A DNA stretch of 64,000 nt from Roridomyces roridus (lineage: Eukaryota; Basidiomycota; Agaricomycetes; Agaricales; Mycenaceae). Below the pieces are notes generated by a model. The model saw nothing but the letters and a program-made list of their open reading frames with translations, did no database searches and had not been told where the DNA came from. Shown here piece after piece: positions 44,312 through 55,880 of this stretch (positions within the stretch are counted from its first letter, which is position 1; each line of letters opens with the position of its first letter). The stretch is taken from the NCBI GenBank assembly GCA_029378245.1, contig JARKIF010000001.1:2604001-2668000 (forward strand), read 5' to 3'. The position numbers were made by a program, and so were the translations under genes.

Positions 44312-46859
44312 ATGTCGACTGCCCCTCGCTCCCGCTCCTCGCTCTGGAAAGGCAAGGAAAAGGCTGAATCCAACGACTTTGACGACCTCGACCCAGTCAT
44401 CACCTACCGCACCCTCCTCGCACAGAATCTTGGCGCCCTCGACCCTCTCCGAGTAATAGCACTATGCGACTCGGACGCGTTCTACGCCGCGTGCGAAATG
44501 ATCCGCCTCAACATCCCGACAAAGCCACTCGTCGTTCTCCAGTGGCAGGCCTTGATTGCGGTCAACTACCCAGCACGCAAGTTTGGTATCACAAGGGTCA
44601 GTTGTCTCGTGCCCTTGCGAGCCAAGTCCCGAATTCCTGTCGCCAGATGATGAAGATACAAGACGCAATGAAGCTTTGTCCCGAACTGGTTGTGGTACAT
44701 GTCGCCACCTACCAGGAGGGCGACAAAGAGCCTCAATATCGAGAAAACCCTGACTCGAGAACGCACAAGGTGTGTACGACGACGCGCCTTCTGTCCCTCT
44801 TGTACAAATGTGAATTCTTAGGTCAGCCTAGACCTGTATCGACGAGAGAGTGTCAAGATGCTCCGTACGTCCTCGTGCCACACCGCTTCCCTTGTTTCAC
44901 GGGGTCACAGAATTGTACAAAGATGGGCTGCCTGAAGGTACAGAAATCGGTAAGAGGTCTTTCCTGCACATATTGGAAGCCCAACAAATATTTGGCAGAG
45001 AAAGCATCCATTGACGAAGCTTTTATGGACTTGACGAAGCCCATTCGTCAGATCCTGCTCGAACGGTATCCATACCTTTCCCAGGTACCCGACGACGCCC
45101 CCATGGGTCTCGATACCCCACTCCCACCTCCTCCTCCCGTCGCATGGGAGCATCTCGGCACACTCGTCCCCATCGACCCCTCCAAGGACCCGAGTGAAGA
45201 GGAGAATGTACCTAGTACTTGGCACGACGTGGCACTTTCCATCGCCGCCGAGGCCATGGAAAAGGCTAGGCAGAAAATAAACGCAGAACTAGGTTATACT
45301 ACGTCTGCAGTACGCGTCGTTGCAGGATTATATTTCCCTGATTGACCAAGTTGCAGGGCATTGCAAGAAATAAATTCTTGGCAAAGGTATGTCATCGTTA
45401 AATGCTGAATCGAGTAGCTGAGGAACTTTCATGTAGCTGTGTGCATCATATCGGAAACCAATGGGCCAGAGCATCTTGCGCAACGCCGCCATCCCTAATT
45501 ATCTCAAACCAATGGAATTCCAAAAGGTGAGTTGGCACACTCAGGAAGTTCCCAACCCGCAACTGATCCCTCGAAGATACGCTTCCTGGGCGGAAAATTG
45601 GGTGAATCGTTGGCCAATGAGTTTGATGTTTCGACTGTGGGGGACCTCTTGTAAGTTCCTTGCTAAACCAGTGCTTCGCCACTCACCGAAATGCTTAGGT
45701 CGATCAGTTTGGGTATGCACACATTTAAACCATCTGCAATATGTCAACATCTCCACCAGACGACATGCAGAGAAGATTTGGTGAAGAATCTATATGGGTT
45801 TATGATATTTTACGGTTCGTTTATTCCCCGTACTCGTTCCATTCTCACACTTTGCAGGGGGATTGACCACACCGAGGGTATGCACATCTATCAGCTTCAA
45901 TGGCCCGAAATTCGACGAACATGATCCACAGTGCAAGCCAAGCAGGCCGTCAACAAGTCCATGTTAGCGTCGAAAAACCTTCCAGGTGATTCACTCCTTA
46001 TGTTGGTAATTTTCGTTAATTAAACCGCCAGATGGCGTGTTTAAGCTCGAGGAGGGGTTCCCGTGGATCAGGGTCTTGGCAGCTGAGCTCGGTGGGTGTT
46101 CATGCGTAGGATGAAGGACACCACAATTGAGGCCTAGTGACAGCGCTCAGGTTAAACGAAGCTCGCGAGGTGACTCCGAATTTGTGGCCCAAGACCATCG
46201 TGATGCATGTTAGGAATGTCAAAGGTATGTTGCCGTTCCAACTGCCAATCGAGGAATACTGAAGTCCAATAGCTCAGCCGACGAGCCGCTCGAAGCAGGC
46301 ACCTTGGCCATTTGTGAAAGAGGTGACGGTCGACGTGGTCGCTGCTGCGGGGAACAAGCTGTGGAAGGAGCTCATAGGTACCGACGTGCAGACACCGATG
46401 AAAGTCATCGGAATGTCGCTTGCGTTCACGGGTATCGAGGGAGTCGAAACTGGGTTGAAGAGCATCGATACGTTCTTCAAGAGTGGGGTGAAGAGGCCTT
46501 TGGACTCGGTGGAGGACGCGGATACGGAGAACGTCCCGGAACCTCTGGGTGCTGGCAGTGGCCAAAGGAATATTTCCAAAGACCCGACAACCTTCATCTG
46601 CAGCAGATGTGGCCAGCGCTTGACGCTCCCGCGGTCCGCCACGCGGACGGAAGAGGAACGGCGCGCGCAAATGCAGAAGATTCAGGATGAGCACGAAGAC
46701 TTTCACGTGGCGTTGGAAATTTCCAAGGAGGTTTCCTTTGCTGAACGCGGGAGGAAGCCAGAAAGTAAAGGGAAAGTTAGGGGCGAGGAGAAGCCGAAGA
46801 AGAAGAGGAGGAAGGAGTCGCCGAAGGGGATAGCGAAATTTTTCAACAAGTTATCATAA
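44312..46859 (+). CDS. RAD30: DNA polymerase eta
   Basis: Y-family translesion polymerase that copies past UV dimers. The start MSTAPRSRSSLWKGKEKAES leads to the catalytic palm: ALCDSDAFYAACEMIRLN (first metal ligand), NYPARKFGITR, and KASIDEAFMDLTKP (acidic pair). The thumb includes NKFLAKLCASYRKPMGQSIL and FLGGKLGESLANEFDVSTVG. The little finger contains FVKEVTVDVVAAAGNKLWKE. Near the end a UBZ-type zinc finger is visible (FICSRCGQRL, then EHEDFHVALEI). The C-terminal GIAKFFNKLS fits a PIP box for PCNA, preceded by a Lys-rich nuclear signal. About 10 introns, the exact edges of the early ones uncertain. Complete. Confidence 0.93.
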
Positions 46860-46946
46860 GGTGCATTAGTGCCTGTATCTCTTTGTAGCCTACGACGTGT
46901 TGTATGAACAAGAAAATGCGATATATTAGAATATAGTAATACGCAG

Positions 46947-49421
46947 TCAGTCAATTACAATAATATCATCGTCCAAAGCGTCCTCTTTCCCCTCCATGAG
47001 AAGCAACCCATCCTCCTCCAACTTGCGTTTCTTGCTCGGACTTCTGATAGACGTATCATCGAGTCGCGGACGTTTGGGCGTAGGCTCGAGGTCGATGATG
47101 CCATCATCGCCACCCTCGTCCGGAGCGGATCGCTTGAGCGATACGCGCAGTGGTGTCTCGGGCATCGGCGGAGCCACCTTGACTTTGCGTGGTGGACGTG
47201 GCAACGGATCAGGTAGAATAAACGGTGGCGAGTCGGCGGGGTGGTCGGCCCTAAGCCAACAAGAAGTTAGTCGGTGTGCAGTCGAAAGCATTTGCACGTA
47301 CGGTAACACGGCCAACCCAACGGAAATGGTTCCCCACTCACCCTCCTCGTCCACAATGGTGAGGAACATTCCCCTCGTGACATTCAAACTCTCCAGCGTC
47401 CTCTCAAAGTTGTCCTCCCAATCCGGATCACTCAACACCCGCTTATCCTCGTAAACACTAATTTCCCTGTCATCGCCCCCCATGATTCCTTTCACGACGT
47501 CCCCAAGCAGCGCCCGCTTGGGATCACACAACAGCTTGCCGTATGTATCCCGACATATGCCGCACCCCGGATTGGGCGGACACATTGTAATCGTGCTGAG
47601 AGGTACGGAGGGCTTGACCTGGATATGCACATTCCGCAGCTTCTCGTACGACTTGCGCAGGATCTGCAGGGCTTGCAAAACGATCAGACCAGATACGATG
47701 GCGTTTGTGGTTGCGATAGCAGGGATGATGTTTCCAGCCATTTCTGGGTGGTGTGTGAGCATCTGCCTGTTGCAGCCAAGTAGTACAGACCTTTCACTTC
47801 CCAACGCGTTTTCCCTGGTATTCCATACGCAGTCGAACGCAAATTCGACGTGGCCGTCACAAAATCTAGACAATCGTCGTCGTCCTTGTCAAAAGTGATC
47901 GTGTTCTCGCCAGCTTGCAAACGAGTAGCCAGACGCTCGGTGCTACAAGATATGAGCTTTGAACTAAATCAAAGTAGACGAGCCAACCTAGAAATGAAGA
48001 GCAAGACATTGTCTTTCAATGAGAGCTGCTTCTGGTCCTTCAAACCAGAACCAGCGGTTGGTGTTGACGAACTTGAGCCATCAGCAGCACTTTTGGTGCC
48101 ATTGGATGTTCCGTTCGTCTTGCCGTTAACCGCCGCCGCCTCAGCAGCAGGTGGCTCTGTCCGCTTCAGCTCGAAGGTTCCGTCCAAAATAGCATCAAAA
48201 TCAAGGGGTACGGGCGGTGCGCGGGCGCGCCACATGTCGGCCATGATTAACAGGTTGCGGATGTCAGCATCGAAGACCTTCTGGAAAACGAGCTTGGCAG
48301 CACCAGAGGCGGTCGACGAGCGAAGGGCTGTTCGGACGGCCTGGAATGCTTGGGCCTCGCGCCGCAGAGTGGCAATCTCTTGCGCTGAGAGACAGGTTGG
48401 TGGGTTGCCGGTACAGGTATAGGATACATACCATTCTCGCCCTGCTTCTCCGCTTCGTCCAACTCTCCACCCGCATCTTCGTCTTCCCCAAACAATTGCC
48501 TATAATGTCTGAATTACGACTGTAATTCGGGGAAGGCACAAAACCACGCACCCCATGAGATAGCTCTTACTCCAGACAATACAGTGTATCGGCTGGCTGG
48601 GCGTCGAGCGGATGGTGCAAACCGGGAACGTTTTTGGCGTTGGTTTCGGTATGCAGTCGAAGCATTCTGTGCGGTCCTGTTTCCAAAAGTTGAGAACACA
48701 CAGTTGACCGAGTGAGGTGAAGAAAAAGCACTTTGAGGAGCGGTTGGACCTGTCCAAGGTAGCCTGCCGTGCCACTTTCGACGAGGGGGATCTGTGCAGC
48801 CATGCACATTTTGTTCACATGACGCCGTGCGTCTGCTCGGGCGCGTCAGTCATAGAAGATTCCTTGACGGGCCACGCACCGAGGTTATCAAGCGCATTGA
48901 GAACAATGTCAAATTGCGCGAACCACTCCAGGTCGTATTGGGGTTCTTTAATGTTGCCGTATATTGGATTAATACGGACGTTGGGGTTGAAGGGCGAGGC
49001 GGTTTGAGCGGCCACCTAAAGCGCGTCGGAGATTAGCAGGAGTTGGAGGCAAGTGAAGGACGCGCGTGGTGGCCAGAGGTGCTGATTTCGCGGTCCCCCG
49101 CGCTCCCCAAAAGGCAGGAAAAGCTTACCAGAGCTTTACTCTGCTTGACGTCCTTTTTGCGGAACAAAAACTGGCGATTCAGGTTCGAGAGGTCAATGGT
49201 GTCGAGGTCGAGGAGCGTGATGTCCCCAAAGCCAGTCAAGACAATGTTTTTCACTGCACAAGATGAGCGTGGGAGTCTGAAAGCTGCTGGAGAGACGCAC
49301 ATAGTTCGCAGCCAATGCCACCAGCTCCGACGAGGAGGACTTTTGTGCTAGCGAGACGCGAGTGCAGCTCTGGGCCAAGGATGGCCTTTGCGTGGGCGTT
49401 GCGGCCTTTGGCTGAGGACAT
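46947..49421 (-). CDS. UBA2: SUMO-activating enzyme subunit 2 (UBA2)
   Basis: Catalytic half of the SUMO E1. It adenylates SUMO with Aos1 and passes it to Ubc9, acting mainly in the nucleus. The start [20 protein letters not shown] is followed by [17 protein letters not shown] (nucleotide site), [20 protein letters not shown], and the adenylation segment [18 protein letters not shown]. The active-site cysteine is in [20 protein letters not shown] (codon 48617-48619). Later exons give [36 protein letters not shown] and [14 protein letters not shown], a zinc-type CX2C. The tail carries a nuclear signal ([13 protein letters not shown] region) and ends [10 protein letters not shown], a SUMO-interacting type motif. 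At least seven introns. An in-frame ATG upstream at about 49478 is less likely. Confidence 0.93.
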
Positions 49422-49526
49422 GTTTGTGCGAAGAGCTGCTGGGAGCACGCGTACGCCAGCTTTCGCTCGAGGAGACAAGAAACGCGATAGCGTGATCTTG
49501 ATCGCTCTTTCGCTTATCCCACCACC
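49422..49526. promoter_or_regulatory. 105-bp gap between divergent start codons
   Basis: It separates UBA2 and the GH71 glucanase gene. No clear TATA box. Confidence 0.4.
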
Positions 49527-50984
49527 ATGAACCTCCTCGCCCTCCTCGCCCTCGCTGTTGTTTGTCTTGCCTCGGACGTCCAGAGACCCTTAGAACTTGC
49601 CGCAAACCCGTCGACGAAATACGTGGTTGCCCATTTTATTGTCGGCAACACGGATCCCTACACCCTAGACGACTGGAAGCAAGGTAAGTCCCTAGTACGC
49701 GGGTCTTGTCTCGCCAAATTCATTCCACAGACATCTTCCTCGCCGCCTCCAAAGGCATAGACGCATTTTCTCTCAACGTTGGCAGCGACCCATGGCAGCC
49801 AGCCAGAGTCGCAGACGCCTACTCCGCAGCTAAAATGCAAGGCTCCTTCAAGCTATTTCTCTCCTTCGACATGAGCGCAATGAAATGCGACGCCGAAGAC
49901 GCCGCTGCTCCTCTTAGAACATACATTGACACGTATCGCAAGCACCCCAACCAACTTTTGTTCAACGGCAAACCCCTCGTGTCGACCTTTGCTGGCCAGA
50001 ACTGTCTTTTTGGAACAGGCGATCTCAATAGCGCTTGGAACACTGCGATCAAGGCGAACCGAGAACCTATTCATTTCATCCCTGCGTTTTTCGTCGACCC
50101 CGCTACTTTTCGTGATTTGCCGGTCATGGATGGGATTTTTCAAGTACGTGTAGTATCGGCATTCATCTCCCCGCTCATGCGCTCGAAAGTGGAACTCTGC
50201 CTGGCCAATGGGAAACTACGATATCACCTTTGGCCCCGATTCTTCGTACCTGTCAAACCTCGGCGGAAGGTCCTACATGGCGGGTGTGTCTCCCTGGTTT
50301 TTTACGGTGAGGAGGATACTCTACTTCCATTCCTAGCTAACAGGAACACAGCACTATGGACCCGACACCTGGAACAAAAATTGGATATACAGGGGCGATA
50401 ATTTCTTGCTCGCCAAGCGCTGGGAGCTGCTCATTCAGAACCGCAACTCGGTCAGCATCGCACAGATCATGACTTGGAACGATTTTGGCGAATCCCACTA
50501 CGTCGGCCCTATCCACGGCGCCCAGCCCAACTCGCAGGCCTGGGTGAACGGCTTTGATCACCAAGGATGGCTCGATCTGGTTCTGTACTACAGCCAGGCA
50601 TTCAAGACGGGAAAGTATCCGGCCATTACCAAGGACCGCATCTTCCTTTGGGGCAGACTCTATCCTGCCTCGGCCGACCCGCCCCCTGGCGCTGATCACG
50701 TTGGAAGACCAGACCATTGGCAATGGACGAGCGATAAAGTGTGGGCTGTTGTACTCCTCATCTCCCCTGCGACGGTGACTCTCAAGTGCGGATCGTCGAC
50801 CTCGACGGCGGCTCTTCCCGCAGGACTCGGCAAGATGCAGCTCTCGTTGGTGTCGAATTGCGCAGTGTCGGCGGCTGTCGCGAGGAAGAATGCGACGGTG
50901 CTGAGCTTGGTGCCGAGCGGCTTCGGATTTAGCAAGACCCCGCCGACCTATAACTTCAATGCCTTTGTTGCCGCGTCTCCGTAG
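49527..50984 (+). CDS. GH71 alpha-1,3-glucanase (mutanase)
   Basis: Secreted glycoside hydrolase of family 71 that cuts alpha-1,3-glucan of fungal cell walls. The signal peptide is MNLLALLALAVVCLASD. The catalytic domain begins YVVAHFIVGNTDPYTLDDW and GIDAFSLNVGSDPWQ. Further family marks are FKLFLSFDMSAM, KPLVSTFAGQNC, FIPAFFVDP, and MAGVSPWFFTHYGPDTWNK. IMTWNDFGESHYVGPI carries the conserved acidic residues. The C-terminal part (STSTAALPAGLGKMQLSL) is beta-rich, as in full-length mutanases. Introns at about 49684-49730, 50142-50190 and 50306-50350 are needed. Stop 50982-50984. It could serve autolysis, wall remodelling or mycoparasitism. Confidence 0.93.
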
Positions 50985-51079
50985 ATTACTTTGTTTGTAT
51001 TTTAGGCTCGAATCCAGCCTGTCGTGTTGAAAGAGATCCGGTCTATTTGTATTTGTATACGCGACGCGTTTTGCTCAAA

Positions 51080-53436
51080 ATGCCACCAAAGTCGTCGCAG
51101 CCGTCGTCCAGCAAGCAGCCACCGGCAAAGAAGCAAAAGACCAAGGCTACGACAGTCAAATTCGATGCTCCACCGCCCAACTCGCAGCGAATCAATCCAC
51201 TGACCGCAGTAGGCCTCTATCAAGCAGTTGTTCTCCAAACCACGACTTATTCACTGGTCTCCAGTTTGCTAACACGCAGGTCGCGACTGACGGTGAGAAA
51301 AAACCGAGCCAGTCTCAAAAAAGCAAGGGCAAGGAGAAGGAGAAGGAGAAACAACTGCGTGTAGGTGCGGGATTGTACTTTACACCTGCATACGAACCTC
51401 ATACTCTTTTCGAAGATGAGGATCGACTCTGGGTGGATATCTACGAGCCCGTGACAGAGGCGGAACTCGCTGTGCATGTAAAGAAGGTGCAGGATGTGCG
51501 TCGGTGGTTGGATGAAGCTTTTGTGGGCGGGCCAACTGGGAAGCTCAGGAAGTATCGCGTCAGTTTGGTTCGTTTCTTTTCAACTCGGATCGCTTATCCT
51601 GCTTGCCGCAGCGAATTCTGGCCCTGACTGGTCCAGCTGGGACCGCCAAAACGACGACAATCCGTATCTTGGCACGAGAATTAAATTTGGAGATACTGGA
51701 ATGGCGGAATTCAGCAGGAGAATCCAGAGGTGCGACCATTCTTTGGTTGAATTTTATGTTGTTCAAATATGCCCAAGGTAACATAGACGACGACACCCTG
51801 TTCTCCAAATTCGAAACCTTCCTCGAACGGGCATCGACCTGCCAGAATCTCTTCGAGGCCGCATCTTCTTCTGCAAAGAAACGGCAGCTGATTCTCGTCG
51901 AAGACTTTCCCAACATCTTGCACTCGGACACCCAAGTGCGATTCCACGCAGCTCTCAATGCACTTGTATCTTCCCCGACCGATCCACCCGTTCCTGTCGT
52001 CGTGATTGTGAGCGATGCAGGCCTCCGGGGCGAGGCGAGCGACGAGCGTCTGGCAAACGGTTCGTGGGGCAAGGACCGCGACCAAGCACTGGATATTCGC
52101 TCGGTGTTGCCGAAAGACCTGCTACATGGGCCGTATGTCACGCAGATTGCGTTCAATCCCATAGCGCCGACGCTCATGAAGAAGGCTCTTCAAGCACTCA
52201 TCTCTACCCATTTTGGTGCCAAGCCTGCCCCATCCAAGGAGATGCTCGACATTATCATCGAAACTTCCAACGGCGACATCCGGAGTGCGATTATGGCGCT
52301 GCAGTTTTCATCTGTGGTGGAATTGCCTGCTACTAGTGGAAAGCGCAAAAAGGCGAATAATGGGAGCGGGAGCGCGAGGGTGGTGCTCGAAGCGGTGACG
52401 CGGAGAGAGCAGAGTCTGCATCTGTTCCACCTTATTGGAAAAGTATTGTACAATAAGCGTGCGCCGTTCATCCACTTCTCGGCTCTATTTACTTGACGCC
52501 CTGTAGGCAAAGGAGACCCTCCCAACCCAAGTGCGACAGCGAAAGACAAACAGAAAGACAAGGAGTTGGACGCGAGGCTCAAGGATCCGCCAAAACTACC
52601 TGCCTTCTTGACTGACCATGCGAGAAGGACGAGTCGGGTGGATGTCGACGTGCGTTCTTTCTCTTGCGTGATGACTTGTTACCGACGACCACAGCTCCTC
52701 TACGCCGACTCACCCATTGACTCTTCTCTGTTCTCTCTGTATATCCAACAAAATTACACCCAGTTTTGCAACGAGGTGGAGGAATGCGAGGGCGTTTCGG
52801 AGTGGTTGAGTTGGGTTGATTCGAGCGGCGGAGAAGCGGTATGCCTGCCCGTGGTCCATCGTAGTTGCATGCCTGACAAACATTGCAGTGGTACCAAGCA
52901 AACCCCCACCGCTTCCATCTGCTCACTCTCGGAACGCTTCATTCCCTGCCTACACCTGTTCCACGGCGCAGTCAAAAGCTGTTCAAACCCGAGTTCTTTG
53001 ACTTTTTGAATAAAGAGAAGGACGCTTGGGATGCGGTGAGAGATGTGAGGGGTTGGATTGTTGAGGATGCTTCCAAGGTGTGTTCGTGCTTGCGAGTCTT
53101 CTGAATGTGACTGACCTGTATTTGAAGGAAGGCCATGGTCGACGCGCTGGCGGATGGAGCCGAAGTGAAGTCGTTACAGAGTTGGGCGGTGTCCTCAAAG
53201 CACGGGACGCCAAGCTAGCGCAGGGGCAGTCGCGCCCACCGGGATCGCACCGACTGTTCTCGAATATGCCTTTCATGGTTGGAGGGGAGAACCGAGGGCT
53301 GCGGGTGCTTGGAGAGGGAGACGTGTCTGTCGAGCTTGATGGCGATGAGGAGGATGAGAGCCTTCTGGGCGGCTGGATCGAGAAGGAGGACGATAAGGGG
53401 TGGCTACAAGATGATGAGATCGAAGAAGAGACTTGA
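51080..53436 (+). CDS. RAD17: checkpoint clamp loader RAD17/Rad24
   Basis: AAA+ subunit that, with Rfc2-5, loads the 9-1-1 clamp at DNA damage sites. The N-terminus is basic (KKQKTKATTVKFDAPPP). The conserved LWVDIYEPVTEAELAVH precedes Walker A, ALTGPAGTAKTTTIRILA. Walker B is the Rad17 variant ILVEDFPN. Sensor and lid regions include VTQIAFNPIAPTLMKKAL and TSNGDIRSAIMALQFS. Middle exons give LLYADSPIDSSLFSLYIQQN. The C-terminal region has WSRSEVVTELGGVLKAR. The end is acidic (DDEIEEET), the position of the clamp-contact tail. About eight introns. The start MPPKSSQPSSSKQPPAKK at 51080 is the first ATG. Confidence 0.92.
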
Positions 53437-53518
53437 ATGTGTGTACATAGGGGTCCTTTGTTTTGCCTTTGTTTGCCATGCGCGCTGCGCTCTAACCAAC
53501 TCGACGTCGTCGGGCTGC

Positions 53519-54869
53519 ATGGCCGCCCCACCACCTGTTATTTCATCCGACATATGGGACTCTTGTCGGTGGAATCCGCCTTTTGGCTCTTCTACAACCT
53601 GACCGCCATGTCCAGTAATCCCTCTCGACGACACGGGTCCCGATGAGCCTGAGCAAGCATCGTCCTCTAACGTGACAATCGTGCCAACGACGGCGAGCCC
53701 TGCGTAAATGGACATTTCAGCGAGTGTTTATCTCCTGACGCGCTCCACAGGCCGCCCGCAGGATCTTACCAACAGTATCAGGCGTACTACCAGCAGCCGC
53801 CCCCACAACCCGTCTACCAGCCAGCTCCGACGTACCAATCTTACCAGTATGCCCCGCAGCCGTCCACGTCGACGTCAATGGCTCGTGCAGCGATCACCAA
53901 TTCACACTCGCAGTCCACATCGAATAATGCTGGTGCACTCGATACTTCAGATGTCGCCACGCTCAACGACGCGCTTGGGAGTGCCGGTGTTGATCTGCGG
54001 GTGCGTTATTCTCTCAGTATTCTTCTACACGACTGTACGAATGTCCTGTGCAGGCGGAAGAAGAAGGCCTCCAACGGTCGCATGAACAACCGCAGAGCTT
54101 CCGACCCTCTGAAGACCGCTCACGGAAACAACCCCCACGCCCCAACTTTGACGTCCACTTTCTAGGAAGGACCATGCGCACGATCGCCACACACCACAAG
54201 GTCAATTCTGGCTCTACCCCAGCAGGCGGTGTCCCAGAAGACTGTGTCAACTACCTCGCGCTGGCACTCCGAGCACGCCTGCAGGACCTCGTCACCGCCA
54301 TGATTGATGCTGCCCGTCATCGAACGAGTGTACAGTTTGACCGACCCGCGTCGGTGTATGATGATGGTTCCACTGCGTGGAGTATTCTCGTGCGCGCAGA
54401 CGTTGGCAAGCAGCTGGCGGTTTTGGAGCAGGTAGAGCGTGAGGAGGAGTTGAGGCTACGGCAGGCGCGGGAGAGTCGCGAGCGCGCCATCGACGAAGCT
54501 ATTTCTGCGGCGCTTGCAGGTGAAGACCTCCCCGTCATCATTCCGAACGGCGATGTTGACATGGGCACGCCGCGGAAGCGACGGAAAAGAGGGGATGAGG
54601 AAGTGGGCTACAAAATGGCTAATGCGACAGCCAGTCGTGCCGCGGGGCTGACTGGCAAGTATGCATGGCTTGCGACGGGGTTGGGGGGAGCGACGCCGTC
54701 GAGGGAGAGAGCGCGTCCGTACAAAACGGTCAAGCAACAACCTACCCCACCGCCGCTGCCACTAAACGCAGACAAACGGACACCAATTACGATCCGGGAT
54801 GCGATGTTTGCGATTGAGAAGGAGAGGGGGCACGGAGGAGGGCGGGGTGCTGCACGAGGGTGGTCGTAG
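53519..54869 (+). CDS. TAF4: TFIID subunit TAF4
   Basis: Scaffold subunit of TFIID with a histone-fold-like C-terminal domain that pairs with TAF12. The start MAAPPPVISSDIWDS (53519) joins by a 51-nt intron to LIPLDDTGPDEPEQASSS. A second intron leads into a Tyr/Gln/Pro-rich low-complexity segment (SYQQYQAYYQQPPPQPVY), as in animal TAF4. The conserved domain begins TLNDALGSAGVDLRAEEEGL and runs to NYLALALRARLQDLVTAM and IDAARHRTSVQFD. A charged helix follows (EREEELRLRQARESRERA), then a nuclear signal (TPRKRRKRGDEEV). RTPITIRDAMFAIEKERGHG ends the protein. Only 82 bp separate it from the RAD17 stop. Confidence 0.85.
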
Positions 54870-54905
54870 GTATGTACAATACATTTCAATGGTATACAAC
54901 AAGGC

Positions 54906-55249
54906 TCAACTGTCCAGATTCAACCATGAATCCACTGGATCTGGGAGCGAGGTATCACTTCCGGGTGGTGGGCTGACGACTGCGACGTCTTTTTGTTGTC
55001 GAAAATACAAGTTCTCGACTTCGTTGATCTGCTGCTTTTGCTAGCAAGAAAGTGAGGCAATGCAAATGAGTGGAATACTGAAACGCACCCAGCCGCGATC
55101 GACTTTGAGTTTGGCGTATTGGAGGCGGAGTTGGAGTTGTCTGAGCAGCTAGGAAGCAGTTTTGGCACGTTTCAAAAGACACAGATGTCTGCGCGTACAT
55201 GCTGGGCCTTTGCCTTTTTCACGGCCTGGGTATTCGAGTCCTCGTCCAT
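54906..55249 (-). CDS. small helical hypothetical protein
   Basis: A three-exon gene for about 80 residues, not recognised. Exon 1: MDEDSNTQAVKKAKAQH. A 50-nt intron (acceptor TTCCTAG) leads to LLRQLQLRLQYAKLKVDRGW. A second intron of 48 nt (acceptor TTGCTAG) leads to QKQQINEVENLYFRQQKD, then VAVVSPPPGSDTSLPDPVDS and WLNLDS. The first two thirds form a single amphipathic helix; the end is acidic and Pro-rich. Both splices join in the only frame that reaches a sensible stop. It is convergent with TAF4, 36 bp apart. An accessory subunit of some complex is possible, but this is a guess. Confidence 0.5.
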
Positions 55250-55880
55250 GAGTGCTCTTGTCTCGTTCTTCTTTGTGTGTCCAGATCGGGACACGCGACT
55301 AATTAGCACCGCCGCTGATCGCTGATTCCCTTGTGCCCGTCGAAGGGGAAGACTATTATCAAGTCTGGGTCTACCGACTCGTTGCTATTACAACGGGCGC
55401 AGGGGTGCTCCTAACTCCAGAGTAAGTACTAGTCCCCTGTCGCCGTGTCTCGACCTCGTCCGGACGATAGCCGGTTTCCGGTGGCCGACGTCGCGATGCA
55501 TCGTGGGTTTTCAGAAGACTTGACTTTACAAGCCCGTCGGAGGATTTTCCGCAGGTTCTAGCAGGGAAATACAAATCTTGGTCGTGGCATGTGCATGGAC
55601 TGACGCAGACTGTAGCGGATAGGTGCAATCAAACGAGTTGCGACAACAATGATATGGTTAGCGCCGTGCAGATCTCAGCACGTTTTTGGAGCCCGAGCCG
55701 ACGCTTGTCGTCTCAGGCCTTGGCTTGCTCTTTCCCTCTTCCCTCTTCCCTCTTCCCCCTCCCTCCGTTTCGTTTCGTTTCGTCTCTTCTCTTCGTGCCG
55801 GTCTCACCTCTAGGACGGGGTCCACATTCCTTGATACTAGTCTGCGACGAGCCAATATTTTTTTCATTCTTCCATCAATA
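55250..55880. other. intergenic region upstream of the receptor gene
   Basis: No supported gene. An open stretch at about 55321-55428 (VEGEDYYQVWVYRLVAITTG) is coherent but has no start or splice partner that I could find. Confidence 0.4.
55727..55797 (+). promoter_or_regulatory. pyrimidine-rich promoter tract
   Basis: A run of CT-rich repeats (CCCTCTT units followed by TTTCG units) ends about 85 bp before the receptor start codon. CT tracts of this kind mark transcription starts of highly used fungal genes. Confidence 0.5.

Noticed and set aside
55321..55428. Open coherent stretch before the receptor gene
   Set aside because: There is no start codon, splice partner or stop arrangement that makes a gene.
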